A DNA stretch of 64,000 nt from Aplectana chamaeleonis. Lineage: Eukaryota; Nematoda; Chromadorea; Rhabditida; Cosmocercidae. The position numbers and the translations under genes are program-made. Each line of letters starts with the position of its first letter. Within the stretch, counting starts at the first letter, position 1. The notes beneath the pieces are model-generated. The model saw only the letters and a program-made list of their open reading frames with translations, searched no databases and was not told the origin of the DNA. This document shows positions 49,170 to 59,457 of the stretch, piece after piece. Location: contig JAPDOI010000183.1 of NCBI GenBank assembly GCA_029168955.1, positions 529,501-593,500 of the forward strand, read 5' to 3'.

Positions 49170-50134
49170 TCATATTACGATCTTGAGTTCAAGAAAAGGT
49201 ACATGATACCCTGCTCGGGGCGCTGAAAGGGGAGGCTAAAATAGACGGCGGAACTCAATCACAGGAAATACAGTTTGGTATGAGTTTGTGATGTCGTTGA
49301 CGGACGCCGAAAAGTTGACGAGTAACACTAAAACTATTGAACTGTCTCGGCTGGTAACTTCAGTGGTCATTCCTTCGGAATCTGCTGGAAGAAAGAGGTT
49401 TTTCGTTTCATGTGGTTAGATATTATATTGAATTTTTCATTAGCGAAATCTTTAAGTATGTTCTGTCATATCCTTCATGAATATGCCTTTCTCCAACAGA
49501 TTCTCAAAAATGTTGCCTTATAATAGCATTTATGATCGCAGAAGGTTGTCCATGGTCATATTCTACGTCGTCTGCTTGCGGGTCTTCTGGGATGTCGGGG
49601 TCGTCAGCAAAGTCCGGTTCGTTCAATTCAATTGCCGCATTCCGCAAACATATCGCGGATGCTATTATCTTGGATGCTCTCGGTGCATCATACCTGAAAA
49701 TCAGCAAATGAACGATCGTAAATCTGTTCCATACTAAGTGCAACCATTTCTGCCTATCGACGTCTGCAATATTCATTGAAAGGGGTACACTATTTATAAT
49801 CAATATGGCTCGGCTCACGTAGGAGATCAGACTAAAAGGAGAGAGAGTTGTCGAAATTTATGTCCACAAGTTTAGTGGTGGGCAAATCCCTACTCTGCCA
49901 AACGATTGAGTGTAGCCTCGACCAAAACGACTTCAAATCCATGCAGAGGTGGATGTGAAGTCTGAAGTCGGGCTATTATCTTCTCAGTGGTGAAAACGTA
50001 TCGTGAAAAGGTCAGATTGAAGGGAGTTTGTTGCGTATTACGTCATAATAGCACGCTCTACGCGACAATCGCCCTAGATTTTCCCACATTTTCGCCTTAT
50101 TGAAGTTTGAGGGTCGCGCCAAAATCGTGAAGGC

Positions 50135-50240
50135 TTGCCGAGGGGCATGCCAGGCAAGGAGATAGGAGGCCTGTCATGCCCGCCAAGGAGCATGGAGGCC
50201 TATCATGCCCATTAAGGAGGATAGACGCCTTCCATGTCTG
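50135..50240 (+). repeat. ~43-bp imperfect tandem repeat
   Basis: CATGCC, AAGGAG and GGAGGCCT-TCATGCCC words recur about three times. Confidence 0.45.
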
Positions 50241-51245
50241 CAGAGAAGCCGCCAACTGGGCCTCTAGATGCTGGGCGGGGTCCAAGTACCTCAAACTTAG
50301 TTAACTTATCCGAAGGCGAAGCTCAAATTTGAATCCTGCCACGAGAAAGCTTAGTATATTCCCTTGTCCAATCCAATTAGAAGCGCGTCCTTCACAAGGT
50401 GAAATGGTCATGATGAGAGTTTCGAATGAAAACAATTATGTCGACGTATCGATCATCTCGTTGTGTGTATCGCCCTTTTGAATGCCCAAACTTCGTCGAT
50501 TTTGCGACAGTCTGATTACAGGTTTTTACGACTGAATAAAGTTTTTGGATAGCGCACGCATAAATCAGACTAAAAGGAGCTCCAGGCCCACGCCGACTCG
50601 CCCTTTCTCCCAAAGATACGCGATGAGCACGTGCTTGCCTTCCTGGGAGTGTGCCTATTGCGTGGAGAAGGACAGAATAATGCATATCACAGGTGAAGTG
50701 TGCACTCGAAAAAGAGGCTCGACCCCTCTTTCCAAGGTAAGCATACGACGCACCCTTGAGAAAGGACTCGAATATAGGCAATATGGACGGTCCGGTTACC
50801 TGGGTTTGCAGTGTTTCACCCTGGCCAGCCACCGCAACCCGATTCCAACAGCTTGCGCTTTGTGTCGTTGCTCGGCACATTGTCCGCACCGCATGCCGAC
50901 CGCGTCGGCTGCCCGTGCGCATCTTCTTGGGCTTCACGACCAGCCCATGTGATTTAGAGGGGCTCGTCGCACGGGCCTTCCAGATTTGCTTTTTCTCAAC
51001 AGTAACTACCGCGGATGACAGGACTGTGTATTTCGGTCCATACGGCCACTATGCCGCTGAAGATGCCGGCTCATAATTGGGCGTTAAGCGGCATTAGGTC
51101 TGAGCAAGTTCCCGATCGGTGCGCACAGCCTATCGGTTATTATTGAAATAAGAGTTCTTTGTCGATATTCTCATGCATTCACTGTGGGAAATTCTGAACT
51201 TTTTTTATGACGTTTTTCTTTTTAAGCGTGGTGTTTATCATCTTG

Positions 51246-51872
51246 ATATACTCTGTCTCAAATGAGTTGGCAGGCGGAGAGTCCAAAGAAGCAGCGCTCC
51301 CTCTGCGTCTGTGACATTTTTGGATTACGGTAAGACATAGTGGATTACGTCGCGTACGCAAATCACGTACGCAACTTAGCATCTGTCTTACTGAACCCAA
51401 ACAAAGAATTCATTGTGCCCTCCGACCTGTTTTCCATTTCCCGAAATACATTACCTGCCACGTAAAGAAGAGTAGATGCATCAAAACTGAGTATCACGAG
51501 GATTTTGAGCGAAGATGGCGCAAAAGAATTATGAGGCATGTGGAAGAAGAAATGAGCGCGTGAAAGAATCGATGATTTCTGTTTTTGAGTGACGGTCAGA
51601 CAGATGCTGCGTCGTGTAAGTGATGTTGCATACGCGACGCAGCATCTGTCTCAGGCCTATTTTAGAAAGACATCGCGGCGCGATTTAATGTCATCTGTCG
51701 TTTGATGTCATCGATCGATAACGCGCCGCACGTTGATTCACGCATGAAATATGATGCCGCGCCGCGTTCGAACTTCAAAAACGCCCTTAACGTAACTCAA
51801 GAACGTCAGAGACGCAGAGGGAGCGCTACTTCTTTAGACTCTCTACTTGCTAACTCCCTGACAGAGTATACC
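51246..51872. mobile_element. Inverted-repeat element, nested palindromes
   Basis: The arm 51246-51315 (GCAGCGCTCCCTCTGCGTCT) recurs inverted at 51804-51872. Inside, GACAGATGCTGCGTCG and its inverse form a second palindrome at about 51600-51651. Confidence 0.6.
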
Positions 51873-52165
51873 TACCCTCTATAAAACGTCGTAATTCACA
51901 TCATTCGGCCGGGATCACACTCTCAGCGACGAGCGACGCGACGCAACGTTTACCATCAATATCGATCAAAAATCAATATGCCTGATACGCATTGTCACTG
52001 TCGTTGGTTGCGGCAAGTATGATCCCGGCCTTCGAGGCGCGAGCGGCGCGCGCGATGCCTCAGCCTCCGTCTGCCCTTCGCTCTCTCACTGTCTCTAACG
52101 TCCGCTCCGCATCAGCACGCATAGGAGCCATGTGAATTTGGCCGTTTTATAGCCTGTACGAACAC
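51862..52165. mobile_element. MITE, family B, hosting a family-C MITE
   Basis: CTATAAAACGTCGTAATTCA at the left and GTGAATTTGGCCGTTTTATAG-like inverse at the right. The two halves are split at 51906/52031 by a 124-bp family-C MITE. Confidence 0.7.
51907..52030. mobile_element. 124-bp MITE, family C, TTC duplication
   Basis: Ends GGCCGGGATCACACT and AGTATGATCCCGGCC; TTC at 51904-51906 and 52031-52033. Inserted inside a family-B MITE, so younger than that copy. Confidence 0.75.
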
Positions 52166-53285
52166 TTATAAATGAGGTCGTATAATCTTTGCTTCTTAAT
52201 AAGTTCTCACCTCAGACCGGAGTGCAAGGCACTGAATTGGCGTTTTAGCTGCCCAAAGCTGCGCTCCACGCAGCTCCTGAAGCTACATATCGCACGGTTG
52301 TAGGCCTCGTCTGAATTGATGTTGGTTAGTGGTATTTGCAAGGAGCGAAACACAATCATACTCAGCACCTGAATCAGACATTTGCCCACGTCGAGGCTTT
52401 GGCTTGATGAGGAAGTTTTCAACTCGATATGCCGAGTCTCCAACTAATCTGCCTTGGATAGAGCCATCTGCGAGCCGCCGATGCCTGGCATACATTTGAA
52501 ATTATAGTGTGTGCTCATAGGTTTGCTCTGTTCAGCATAGTTCACATACAGTTCCGTTTGCCGAAATGCGTATGAATCATGGGTACTGCCCGGCCCCTTA
52601 GCACTGTAGTATAGAAATTTACATCTGTCGTCCACGACACAGCAAACATTGAAGCTGTGATAGTTGTGCCTTAATTTTTTCATTTAAACACTAGGTTTCT
52701 AGCAAAAAAAGCAGTATTATCCGAACCTGTTGACAAAGATCTGTTCGTTTCGTATGGGTGCCATGATGCGTACGTGAGTCCCGTCAATGGCACCAACTAC
52801 TCCAGGGAGTCGATATCTTTGGAACACACGATGTTGCATTGCTACGTCTGATCCATTACGATGCCAATAAACGAAACGCCCCGAATTCCTCGAGAACCAG
52901 TCTGACAGTTTTTTCACAACCAAGCTAACACTTGGCTGCGAAGCGCCAATAATATCAGCCGAATCCAGCTGAAAATTGTTGCCGCTCAAAACTTTAAGGA
53001 ATGAAACCAGTTGCAGCGCGGGGGTCAACGGCGTCGATCTAAAAATATGAAGTAGCTAAAGATATGTATATGAAGGAGTAAAAGCTGTTCGAACCTTCTT
53101 GTCCTCGCCTCGATATCTGGCGATATCATATCGACCAGTGCAAAAAAAGCGCGACGTGTAAACCGGTACCGCTGCCGGAATTCCCTGTCACTCAAATTAT
53201 CAAATGGGCACGTCCGGTCCCTTATAATTCTCGGAACTCTCTCCACAAGGAGCTCTTCAATGATCTCGATGTTCAAATCGTTCAT

Positions 53286-54805
53286 TGCTGAAAAAAGGAA
53301 TCGTTTTCGTCTAAATGTTCACGACCTCTGTCGGTAGATCGCACGAGATAGTAGGATTATTTGAGAACTGCGTGGCTTCACCCGTTCCTTGAACTATGTA
53401 CACTTGAACAGTTGAAGTACACTTGAATATGTCTATTTCGAAATTTACAATTTTTTGCTGCCTAGAATGTGTGACATCCGTTTTTTTTAAGAAATTAAAT
53501 TTTTTAGAGTTTTCAAATACTTGACCGATTTTGATTGACCATTGCTCGATGTTAAGCCACTAAAAGTCGTCATATAGTGTCTATGAACTATCTGTAGATT
53601 ATTCGTGAATTCCAATATATTTTTGGGCCCAACCTCTACACCATTTTACCATGAAAGGTCGTGGCCTACTGCGACTGCTGTGGATAGAGCATGCATATCC
53701 CCTTATAACTCCTCCTACAAATAACTCACCAAAACTTTGTCAGGGTTGTGATTCGGATCGGAAAACGTGAATATGAGGTCCGTTTTTGTGTTCCAGACTT
53801 TCGCGGTGGGTCACATTAGGTAGAATGCCATTTTGTTACTGCAACCAATCGTTTCGGACTTACAACTTTTTTAGGTACAGAATTAAACCAGAGACGCAAA
53901 CAGTTTTCGTTACTCGTAGCATGGACATTCTCGTTATGTACTTCATTTTGCTCAACTCGTACAGGGCCAAAATTGTTTCCGTAGTTAGTCCTTAGTCACG
54001 GAAATCGAATCTATCCGCAAAAAAAACCAATTTATCCGTCCCTTTAGAGAATGCAAAAACCGGCACCATTCTTCGTTTCTCATCAGAATCTAGCTTATTC
54101 GTTTGAAGTTGATGTTTCTCGGACCAAAAAAATAAGAAAATTCAATTAAGCGGATTAAGGAATGCGAAAGGGGAATTAGTCCGTTCGGGATTGCAAACGT
54201 TGAATTTGCTGGTTTATCCAATCGCAAAAAATCGAAATATTGTAAAATAAGAAAATTGGAATTCGAGTATCTAATTAATTTGAGTGAAAACAAAACTTGT
54301 TCGTTGGTCTTATTGTAAAAAAATCCTGTCAGTGGCTCATTGATTTCAATACTTTATTTTAAGGGAACTCTAGCGATAAATAAAAAAAGTGTCTTTTTTT
54401 CAAAGAATGCTCTTCATATGTGGCATGTTTAATGCATCCGACTCTCAAGAAAAAATTGACTTTCAAATTAAGAGAGTCTGGCCATCAAGCATAAAGTAAA
54501 TGAGGAAGAGAAGCGATTGGTTTAAAGGTTCAACGAAAGCTGCAGAGACAGAATTCAGCACGAGTTGACACATTGCGAAAGTTACAGAAAGTGCCTTCCA
54601 AAATGTAAGTCATGTCCAAATATGAGTTCGAATAGAGAAATAAAAGCAGCACGAAACTCAATGAATGGGAGACGGAAACTGCGAAAGCTCATCGACGGGA
54701 AGATATTGCCCGTCTTCAATCGACGGGTAGACAGGAAGGTAATGTGTTGATTTTCGGGTAGCTTTTGAGGATTATCTTCCACGTCTTATCAACGCGACGT
54801 TCGCC
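53286..54805. other. Transposase upstream region, no gene seen
   Basis: AT-rich, with homopolymer runs. It should hold the transposase promoter, but I cannot point to one. Short frames show no recognisable domain. Confidence 0.4.
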
Positions 54806-54935
54806 ACGAACCTACCTGTTTACCCGCCGGGTAGCCAGGAACCTACCTGTCTACCCGCCGGGTAGCCAGGAACCTACCTGTTTACCCGCCGGGTAGCCAG
54901 GAAGCTTCCCGTCTACCCGCCGGGTAGCCGGGTAA
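54806..54935 (+). repeat. 31-bp tandem repeat, ~4 copies
   Basis: Unit contains ACCTACCTG(T/C)TTACCCGCC and GGGTAGCCAGGA. Each copy holds a CCCGCCGGG palindrome. Lies just inside the right end of the 24.8-kb unit. Confidence 0.75.
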
Positions 54936-54995
54936 ATGGATGGCGAAAACCTCGTCCGACAGCGGGAAGGTTTTAACCTTCCCGGGAAGCTTTCT

Positions 54996-55016
54996 AAAGT
55001 TTCATTAATACGGCCA
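54996..55016 (-). repeat. Right terminal inverted repeat
   Basis: Inverse of 30218-30238, followed by the CAG duplication at 55017-55019. Confidence 0.8.
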
Positions 55017-55490
55017 CAGAATGTTGGCCAATGGGAGCAATTAGATTGACCGCATTGATCCTATACTTTCTGTGCACGGGATGCTATGTTTTTCTATATG
55101 TACCAGTGGTAATAGAAAAACCTTTGCGAGTAGCAGGAGGTATTATCCATACATCGGTCAATTGGGTCACGAAAGCTGGAGGAACCGACTCACTTTCGGG
55201 CGACGAAAAATGGCTCAAGAATTGGCAGAGATACTGGCGCTTTTAACGATCTTCTCTTCACTGGTAACTGAAACCACATCCTGTCAACAAGTCAACATCT
55301 TCTCACATCAGAGTACTACATGAACCAAATCCGACGGGGAGCAAGTATGCAGAGTACAACTTTCGGAAGTACCTAAAATCAATCCCCTCAAAAGGATGGC
55401 TTGCTTCAGACTGCTGAGAAACTCCACGACAATACATGAAATTCGCGTTTTGTGGAAATCGCTTATGCTGACGTGTGAACTAGAGACTGA
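55017..55490 (+). pseudogene. BEL envelope gene, middle part
   Basis: Continues the envelope frame that stops at 30214: a hydrophobic segment (ALILYFLCTGCYVFLYVPVV) followed, after a frame change, by a second hydrophobic stretch and a cysteine-rich region of phlebovirus-Gc-like type (NPLKRMACFRLLRNSTTIHE). It stops at the insertion point of the composite element (about 55491) and resumes at about 58974. Frameshift and stops make it non-coding. Confidence 0.6.
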
Positions 55491-56171
55491 TTCCTGAAAG
55501 TTTAGGTTCCTGGCAAAAGTAAAGATTTGGCGTGGCCATTTTTTTTTTCGAAAAATTAGAAATACACTCAGTTAAAAGGGGAAGGTAAAGAAAAATGAAA
55601 AAAGTTTTGAAGTATTCCTGAGAACGATTTGGCGTAGAATAACTTGATTTTTGGGAAATGTAGTGAAATAGTTGAAAGCATGATTTGGCAGTCGAGTTTG
55701 AACCAACTATTTATAAGAGTTGTGCAAAATGAGAGATCGCATTGTATAAGCTTATCCGTAGAACATATCAAAGCAAAATCACGCGTGATATGGAACAAAC
55801 AGTTGATTTTACCTCACTTAATACGTGAAGACCGCGGCATTCCAGCTCCCGAACGAGCGTTTACTGCTAGCCATATCACGCGTGATTTTGCTTTGATATG
55901 TTCTACGGATAAGCTTATACAATGCGATCTCTCATTTTGCACAACTCTTATAAATAGTTGGTTCAAACTCGACTGCCAAATCATGCTCTCAACTATTTCA
56001 CTACATTTCCCAAAAATCAAGTTATTCTACGCCAAATCGTTCTCAGGATTATTTCAAAACTTTTTTCATTTTTCTTTACCTTCCCCTTTTAACTGAGTAT
56101 ATTTCTAATTTTTCGAAAAAAATGGCCATGCCAAATCTTTACTTTTGCCAGGAACCTAAACTTTCAGGAAT
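55491..56171. repeat. Long inverted repeat, ~300-bp arms
   Basis: Arms 55491-55793 and 55872-56171 are nearly identical inverses; the 78-bp loop runs 55794-55871. Homologous to, but diverged from, the foldback at 60878-61545. Confidence 0.85.
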
Positions 56172-56282
56172 TTCATTTATTTTTCCTGAAGGTTTCCTTT
56201 CTAACATGGTTTATGCCTGGTGGTGTTAATTCAAAGCAAACCCACTGATGCCCTGCCCCCCTTCTATTTCCTGCACGCTCCC

Positions 56283-58380
56283 AGTGATGTCCTGCACACT
56301 TTCTACGGCGTTCTTCGCACACCCATTTGGGTCCCGAACACTTTCCACGGCGTCCGACGCACTGCTATTTGGGTCCCACACACTTTCTGAGGCGTCCGGC
56401 GCACTGCCATTTGGGTCCCACACACTTTCTTCGGCGTCCGACGCACTGTTATTTGGGTCCCGCACACTTTCTACGGCGTCCGGCGCACCGTTATTTGGGT
56501 CCCACACACTTTCTGAGGCGTCCGGCGCACTGTTATTTGGGTCCATCACACTTTCTGAGGCGTCCGGCGCACTGTTATTTGGGACCCGCACACTTTCTAC
56601 GGCGTCCTGCGCACTCTCATTTGGGTCCCGCACACTTTCTACGGCGTCCGGCGCACTGTTATTTGGGTCCCACACACTTTCTACGGCGTTCTGCGCACTC
56701 TCATTTGGGTCCCACACACTTTCTACGGCGTCCTGCGCACTCTCATTTTGGTCCCACACAGTTTCTACGGCGTCCAGCGCACTCTCATTTGGGTCCCGCA
56801 CACTTTCTACGGCGTCCGGCGCACCGTTATTTGGGTCCCACACACTTTCTGAGGCGTCCGGCGCACTGTTATTTGTTATTCGGGTCCCACACACTTTCTA
56901 CGGCGTCCTGTGCACTCTCATTTGGGTCCCACACACTTTCTACGGCGTCGTGCGCACTCTCATTTGGATCCCACACAGTTTCTACGGCGTCCGGCGCACT
57001 GTTATTTGGGTCCCACACACTTTCTACGGCGTTCTGCGCGCACCCATTTGGGTCCCACACACTTTCTACGGCGTCCTGCGCACACACGTTTGGGTCCCGC
57101 ACACTTTCTACGGCGTCCAGCGCACTCTCATTTGGGTCCCGCACACTTTCTACGGCGTCCGGCGCACCGTTATTTGGGTCCCACACACTTTCTGAGGCGT
57201 CCGGCGCACTGTTATTTGGGTCCCACACACTTTCTACGGCGTCCGACGCACTGTTATTTGGGTCCCACACACTTTCTACGGCGTTCTGCGCACTCTCATT
57301 TGGGTCCCACACACTTTCTACGGCGTCCTGCGCACTCTCATTTGGGTCCCACACAGTTTCTACGGCGTCCGGCGTACTGTTATCTGGGTCCCACACACTT
57401 TCTACGGCGTTCTGCGCACTCTCATTCGGGTCCCACACACTTTCTACGGCGTCCTGCGCACTCTCACTTGAGTCCCACACAGTTTCTACGGCGTCCGGCG
57501 CACTCTCATTTGGGTCCCGCACACTTTCGACGGCGTCCGGCGCACTGTTATTTGGGTCCCACACACTTTCTACGGCGTTCTGCGCACTCATTTGGGTCCC
57601 GCACACTTTCTACGGCGTCCTGCGTACACTCATTTGGGTCCCGCACACTTTCTACGGCGTCCGGCGCACTGATATTTGTTTCCCACACACTTTCTACGGC
57701 GTTCTGCGCACTCTCATTTGGGTCCCACACACTTTCTACGGCGTACTGCGCACTCTCATTCGGGTCCCACACACTTTCTACGGCGTCCTGCGCACTCTCA
57801 TTTGGGTCCCACACACTTTGTTCGGCGTCCTGCGCACTCTCATTTGGGTCCCGCACACTTTTTACGGCGTCCGGCGCACTGTTATTTGGGTCCCACACAC
57901 TTTCTACGGCGTTCTGCGCACACTCATTTGGGTCCCACACACTTTCTACGGCGTCCTGCGCACTCTCACTTGGGTCCCACACAGTTTCTACGGCGTCCGG
58001 CGCACTCTCACTTGGGTCCCACACACTTTGTTCGGCGTCCTGCGCACTCTCATTTGGGTCCCGCACACTTTTTACGGCGTCCGGCGCACTGTTATTTGGG
58101 TCCCGCACACTTTTTACGGCGTCCGGCGCACTGTTATTTGGGTCCCACCCACTTTCTACGGCGTTCTGCGCACTCTCATTCGGGTCCCACACACGTTCTA
58201 CGGCGTCCTGCGCACTCTCACTTGGGTCCCACACAGTTTCTACGGCGTCCGGCGCACTGCTATTTGGGTTCCACACACTTTCTACGGCGTTCTGCCCGCA
58301 CACATTTGGGTCCCGCACACTTTATACGGCGTCCTGCGCACACTCACTTGGGTCCCGCACACTTTCTACGGCGTTCTGTG
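56283..58380 (-). repeat. 42-bp tandem array, ~50 copies, inverted family
   Basis: Unit reads CACACACTTTCTACGGCGTC then CTGCGCACTCTCATTTGGGT or CGGCGCACTGTTATTTGGGT. Its inverse complement aligns along its length with the 30.4-37.1 kb unit. Open frames in several phases on both strands follow from the 42-bp length. Edge units are more degenerate. Confidence 0.9.
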
Positions 58381-58971
58381 GCCCACTTCTGATTCACACC
58401 GTGCGGCGTTCTAAAAAGTACTACCGAGATCCCGCTGTATTGATTGAAGCGTTGCCCCGTTTCAGGGCGCGTTCAATCCTGAGCAAAAGCCTATCAGTAA
58501 CGGTGTTTATTTCATTAGTTCATTTTTACGGATGAGTAAACGTCGGATGGTTTATAATAACATGTTTACGTGTTTTTGTCTCACTTGACCCTCAATTTTG
58601 AGGTCCCGCAAAAATTGAGCTACCAACTTCAAATTTTGTCAGGAGCTAACGGCAATCATAACAAACTTTCTGGCCAAAAATCAGCTTTCTAGCTCAACGA
58701 TAAGTGTTCCAACAAGATCATGTACGCCAACTGAAAAAAAAGGAGATGAACCCTTTTTTCGACCAAAATCACGTGGTTTTGACAATTTTTCTCGAATCTC
58801 AGGTAACCATTCCAGACCATTTTTTGAACAGTTATTCAACTTTCTAAAGTATATCAAATGCAAAAAGAACGGACTTCCTACGTTCACTCTGGACCATAAT
58901 ACTGAGATCAGGGGGTTGCGCGATGGCGAATCAAAGCCAAATCTGGTGAGCGCTTTGCGCTCACCACAATT
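58381..58971 (+). repeat. Composite-element tail with terminal hairpin
   Basis: Homologous to 62366-62738 and 63206-63733 (shared CGTCGGATGGTTTA, ACAAGATCATG, TTTTTCGACCAAAATCAC and AAAGCCAAATCTGGTG). Ends in a 9-bp GC-rich hairpin, then ACAATT. Confidence 0.75.
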
Positions 58972-58973
58972 AT

Positions 58974-59455
58974 TTCTCACGAGAAACAGAGTATCGCGTA
59001 ATTGATAGCAAGCGCTGTACCCACACGGGGTCATGTGTTGATCGCAAGTGTATGCAGCTCAACAGCACGAGTCTATCACCAGAACTATCAGAGGGAAACG
59101 CCTACCCTGGAACGACGTACTGTGTCGCTTCCTGTGGGGGCCCCGGATGCGATTGTTTCTATTGGAGTTCAGGATGTCTGTTTTATCGTATTTACGTAAT
59201 GCCAAAATCAGATCATGTTTATGAATTTTTTCATCGCACTCGATGGAGGGAGGCAGCAAAAGTCGAGATTTCGTACTTTGATGGAAAAACTGGAAGGAAG
59301 GAAAAAAACTGGATGGTGTATATGGTACCAAATGTACCTATGCAAAGAGGTCCGTATACCTTCCAGGCCGATGCACCACTTGAAGTGACTTGGGTTACGC
59401 GCAAAGTTGGTAGCTCGTCTCTCCCAAACGAATTCGGGGCCACGCCAGTATGACC
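58974..59455 (+). pseudogene. BEL envelope gene, C-terminal part
   Basis: Envelope frame resumes after the composite element with a cysteine-rich fusion-glycoprotein-like region (cysteines around 59016, 59034, 59049 and a CGGPGCDCFYW cluster near 59133-59165) and ends in TGA 59451-59453. Related to phlebovirus Gc-type envelope domains found in nematode BEL elements. Its last 90 bp are also present inverted at 23880-23970. Broken into three parts overall. Confidence 0.65.
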
Positions 59456-59457
59456 AC

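Larger units (their letters stand above)
49694..52210. other. 2.5-kb transposase intron filled with repeats
   Basis: Contains a short tandem repeat (about 50.13-50.24 kb), an inverted-repeat element (51.25-51.87 kb), a family-B MITE with a family-C MITE inside it, and a 16-bp direct repeat ATCAGACTAAAAGGAG at about 49826 and 50566. Open frames at 50.4-51.0 kb show no recognisable domain. Confidence 0.6.
49504..53285 (-). pseudogene. HARBI1-like PIF/Harbinger DDE transposase
   Basis: Four minus-strand exons: 53285-53095, 53038-52727, 52669-52211 and 49693-49504, with introns of 56, 57 and 2517 bp. The phases close exactly to 383 codons, the family's usual length. The start follows TTTTTTCAG by 2 nt. 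Visible motifs are a helix-turn-helix-like N-terminal half (DIIGASQPSVSLVV), the first catalytic D in GAIDGTHV, the second in GSTHDS, GRLVGDSAYR, the catalytic E in VERSFGQLK, and the C-terminal ASKIIASAICLRNAA...IIRQHF. In exon 3 the conserved part LADGSIQGRLVGDSAYRVEN lies in another frame, so two compensating indels make the copy non-functional. The last intron holds several MITEs. It would cut and insert the element in the nucleus. Confidence 0.8.
30218..55016. mobile_element. 24.8-kb PIF/Harbinger-type unit
   Basis: Starts TGGCCGTATTAATGAAACT at 30218 and ends with the exact inverse at 55016 (21 matching bases). CAG is duplicated at 30215-30217 and 55017-55019, and removing the unit restores the flanking BEL envelope frame, which fixes both borders. 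Inside are a HARBI1-like DDE transposase gene (minus) and a Myb/SANT-like gene (plus), the two-gene content of PIF/Harbinger elements, whose 3-bp duplications also fit. Typical members are 3-6 kb; here a 6.7-kb tandem array and many MITEs inflate it. Alternative: a short MITE with these ends was later split by a larger insertion. Confidence 0.7.
55491..58973 (+). mobile_element. Composite foldback-minisatellite element, copy 1
   Basis: Inserted in the BEL envelope gene, which fixes its borders to within 3 bp (insertion in a GATTTC context). Order: long inverted repeat (55491-55793 and 55872-56171) with a 78-bp loop; 0.1-kb spacer; 42-bp tandem array (56283-58380); 0.55-kb tail; hairpin GGTGAGCGC-TTT-GCGCTCACC (58945-58965) and terminal ACAATT. 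No protein is encoded. Copies 2 and 3 share the same order. Terminal hairpin, internal minisatellite and T-tract target recall Helentron-associated elements, but the long 5' foldback does not. Confidence 0.75.

Noticed and set aside
30218..55016. Ends as two unrelated MITEs that happen to face each other
   Set aside because: The env frame is restored and CAG duplicated across exactly these ends, which two independent MITEs would not give. A MITE later split by another insertion remains possible.
55568..56096. Matching 76- and 150-codon frames as paralogous genes
   Set aside because: They are the two arms of the long inverted repeat read in mirror image.
56226..58535. Several 200-700 codon frames in the second array
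   Set aside because: Products of the 42-bp period; multiple phases and both strands are open at once.
55491..58973. Canonical Helitron
   Set aside because: No CTRR end after the hairpin, no Rep/helicase, and a long 5' inverted repeat that Helitrons lack; only a Helentron-like comparison is kept.
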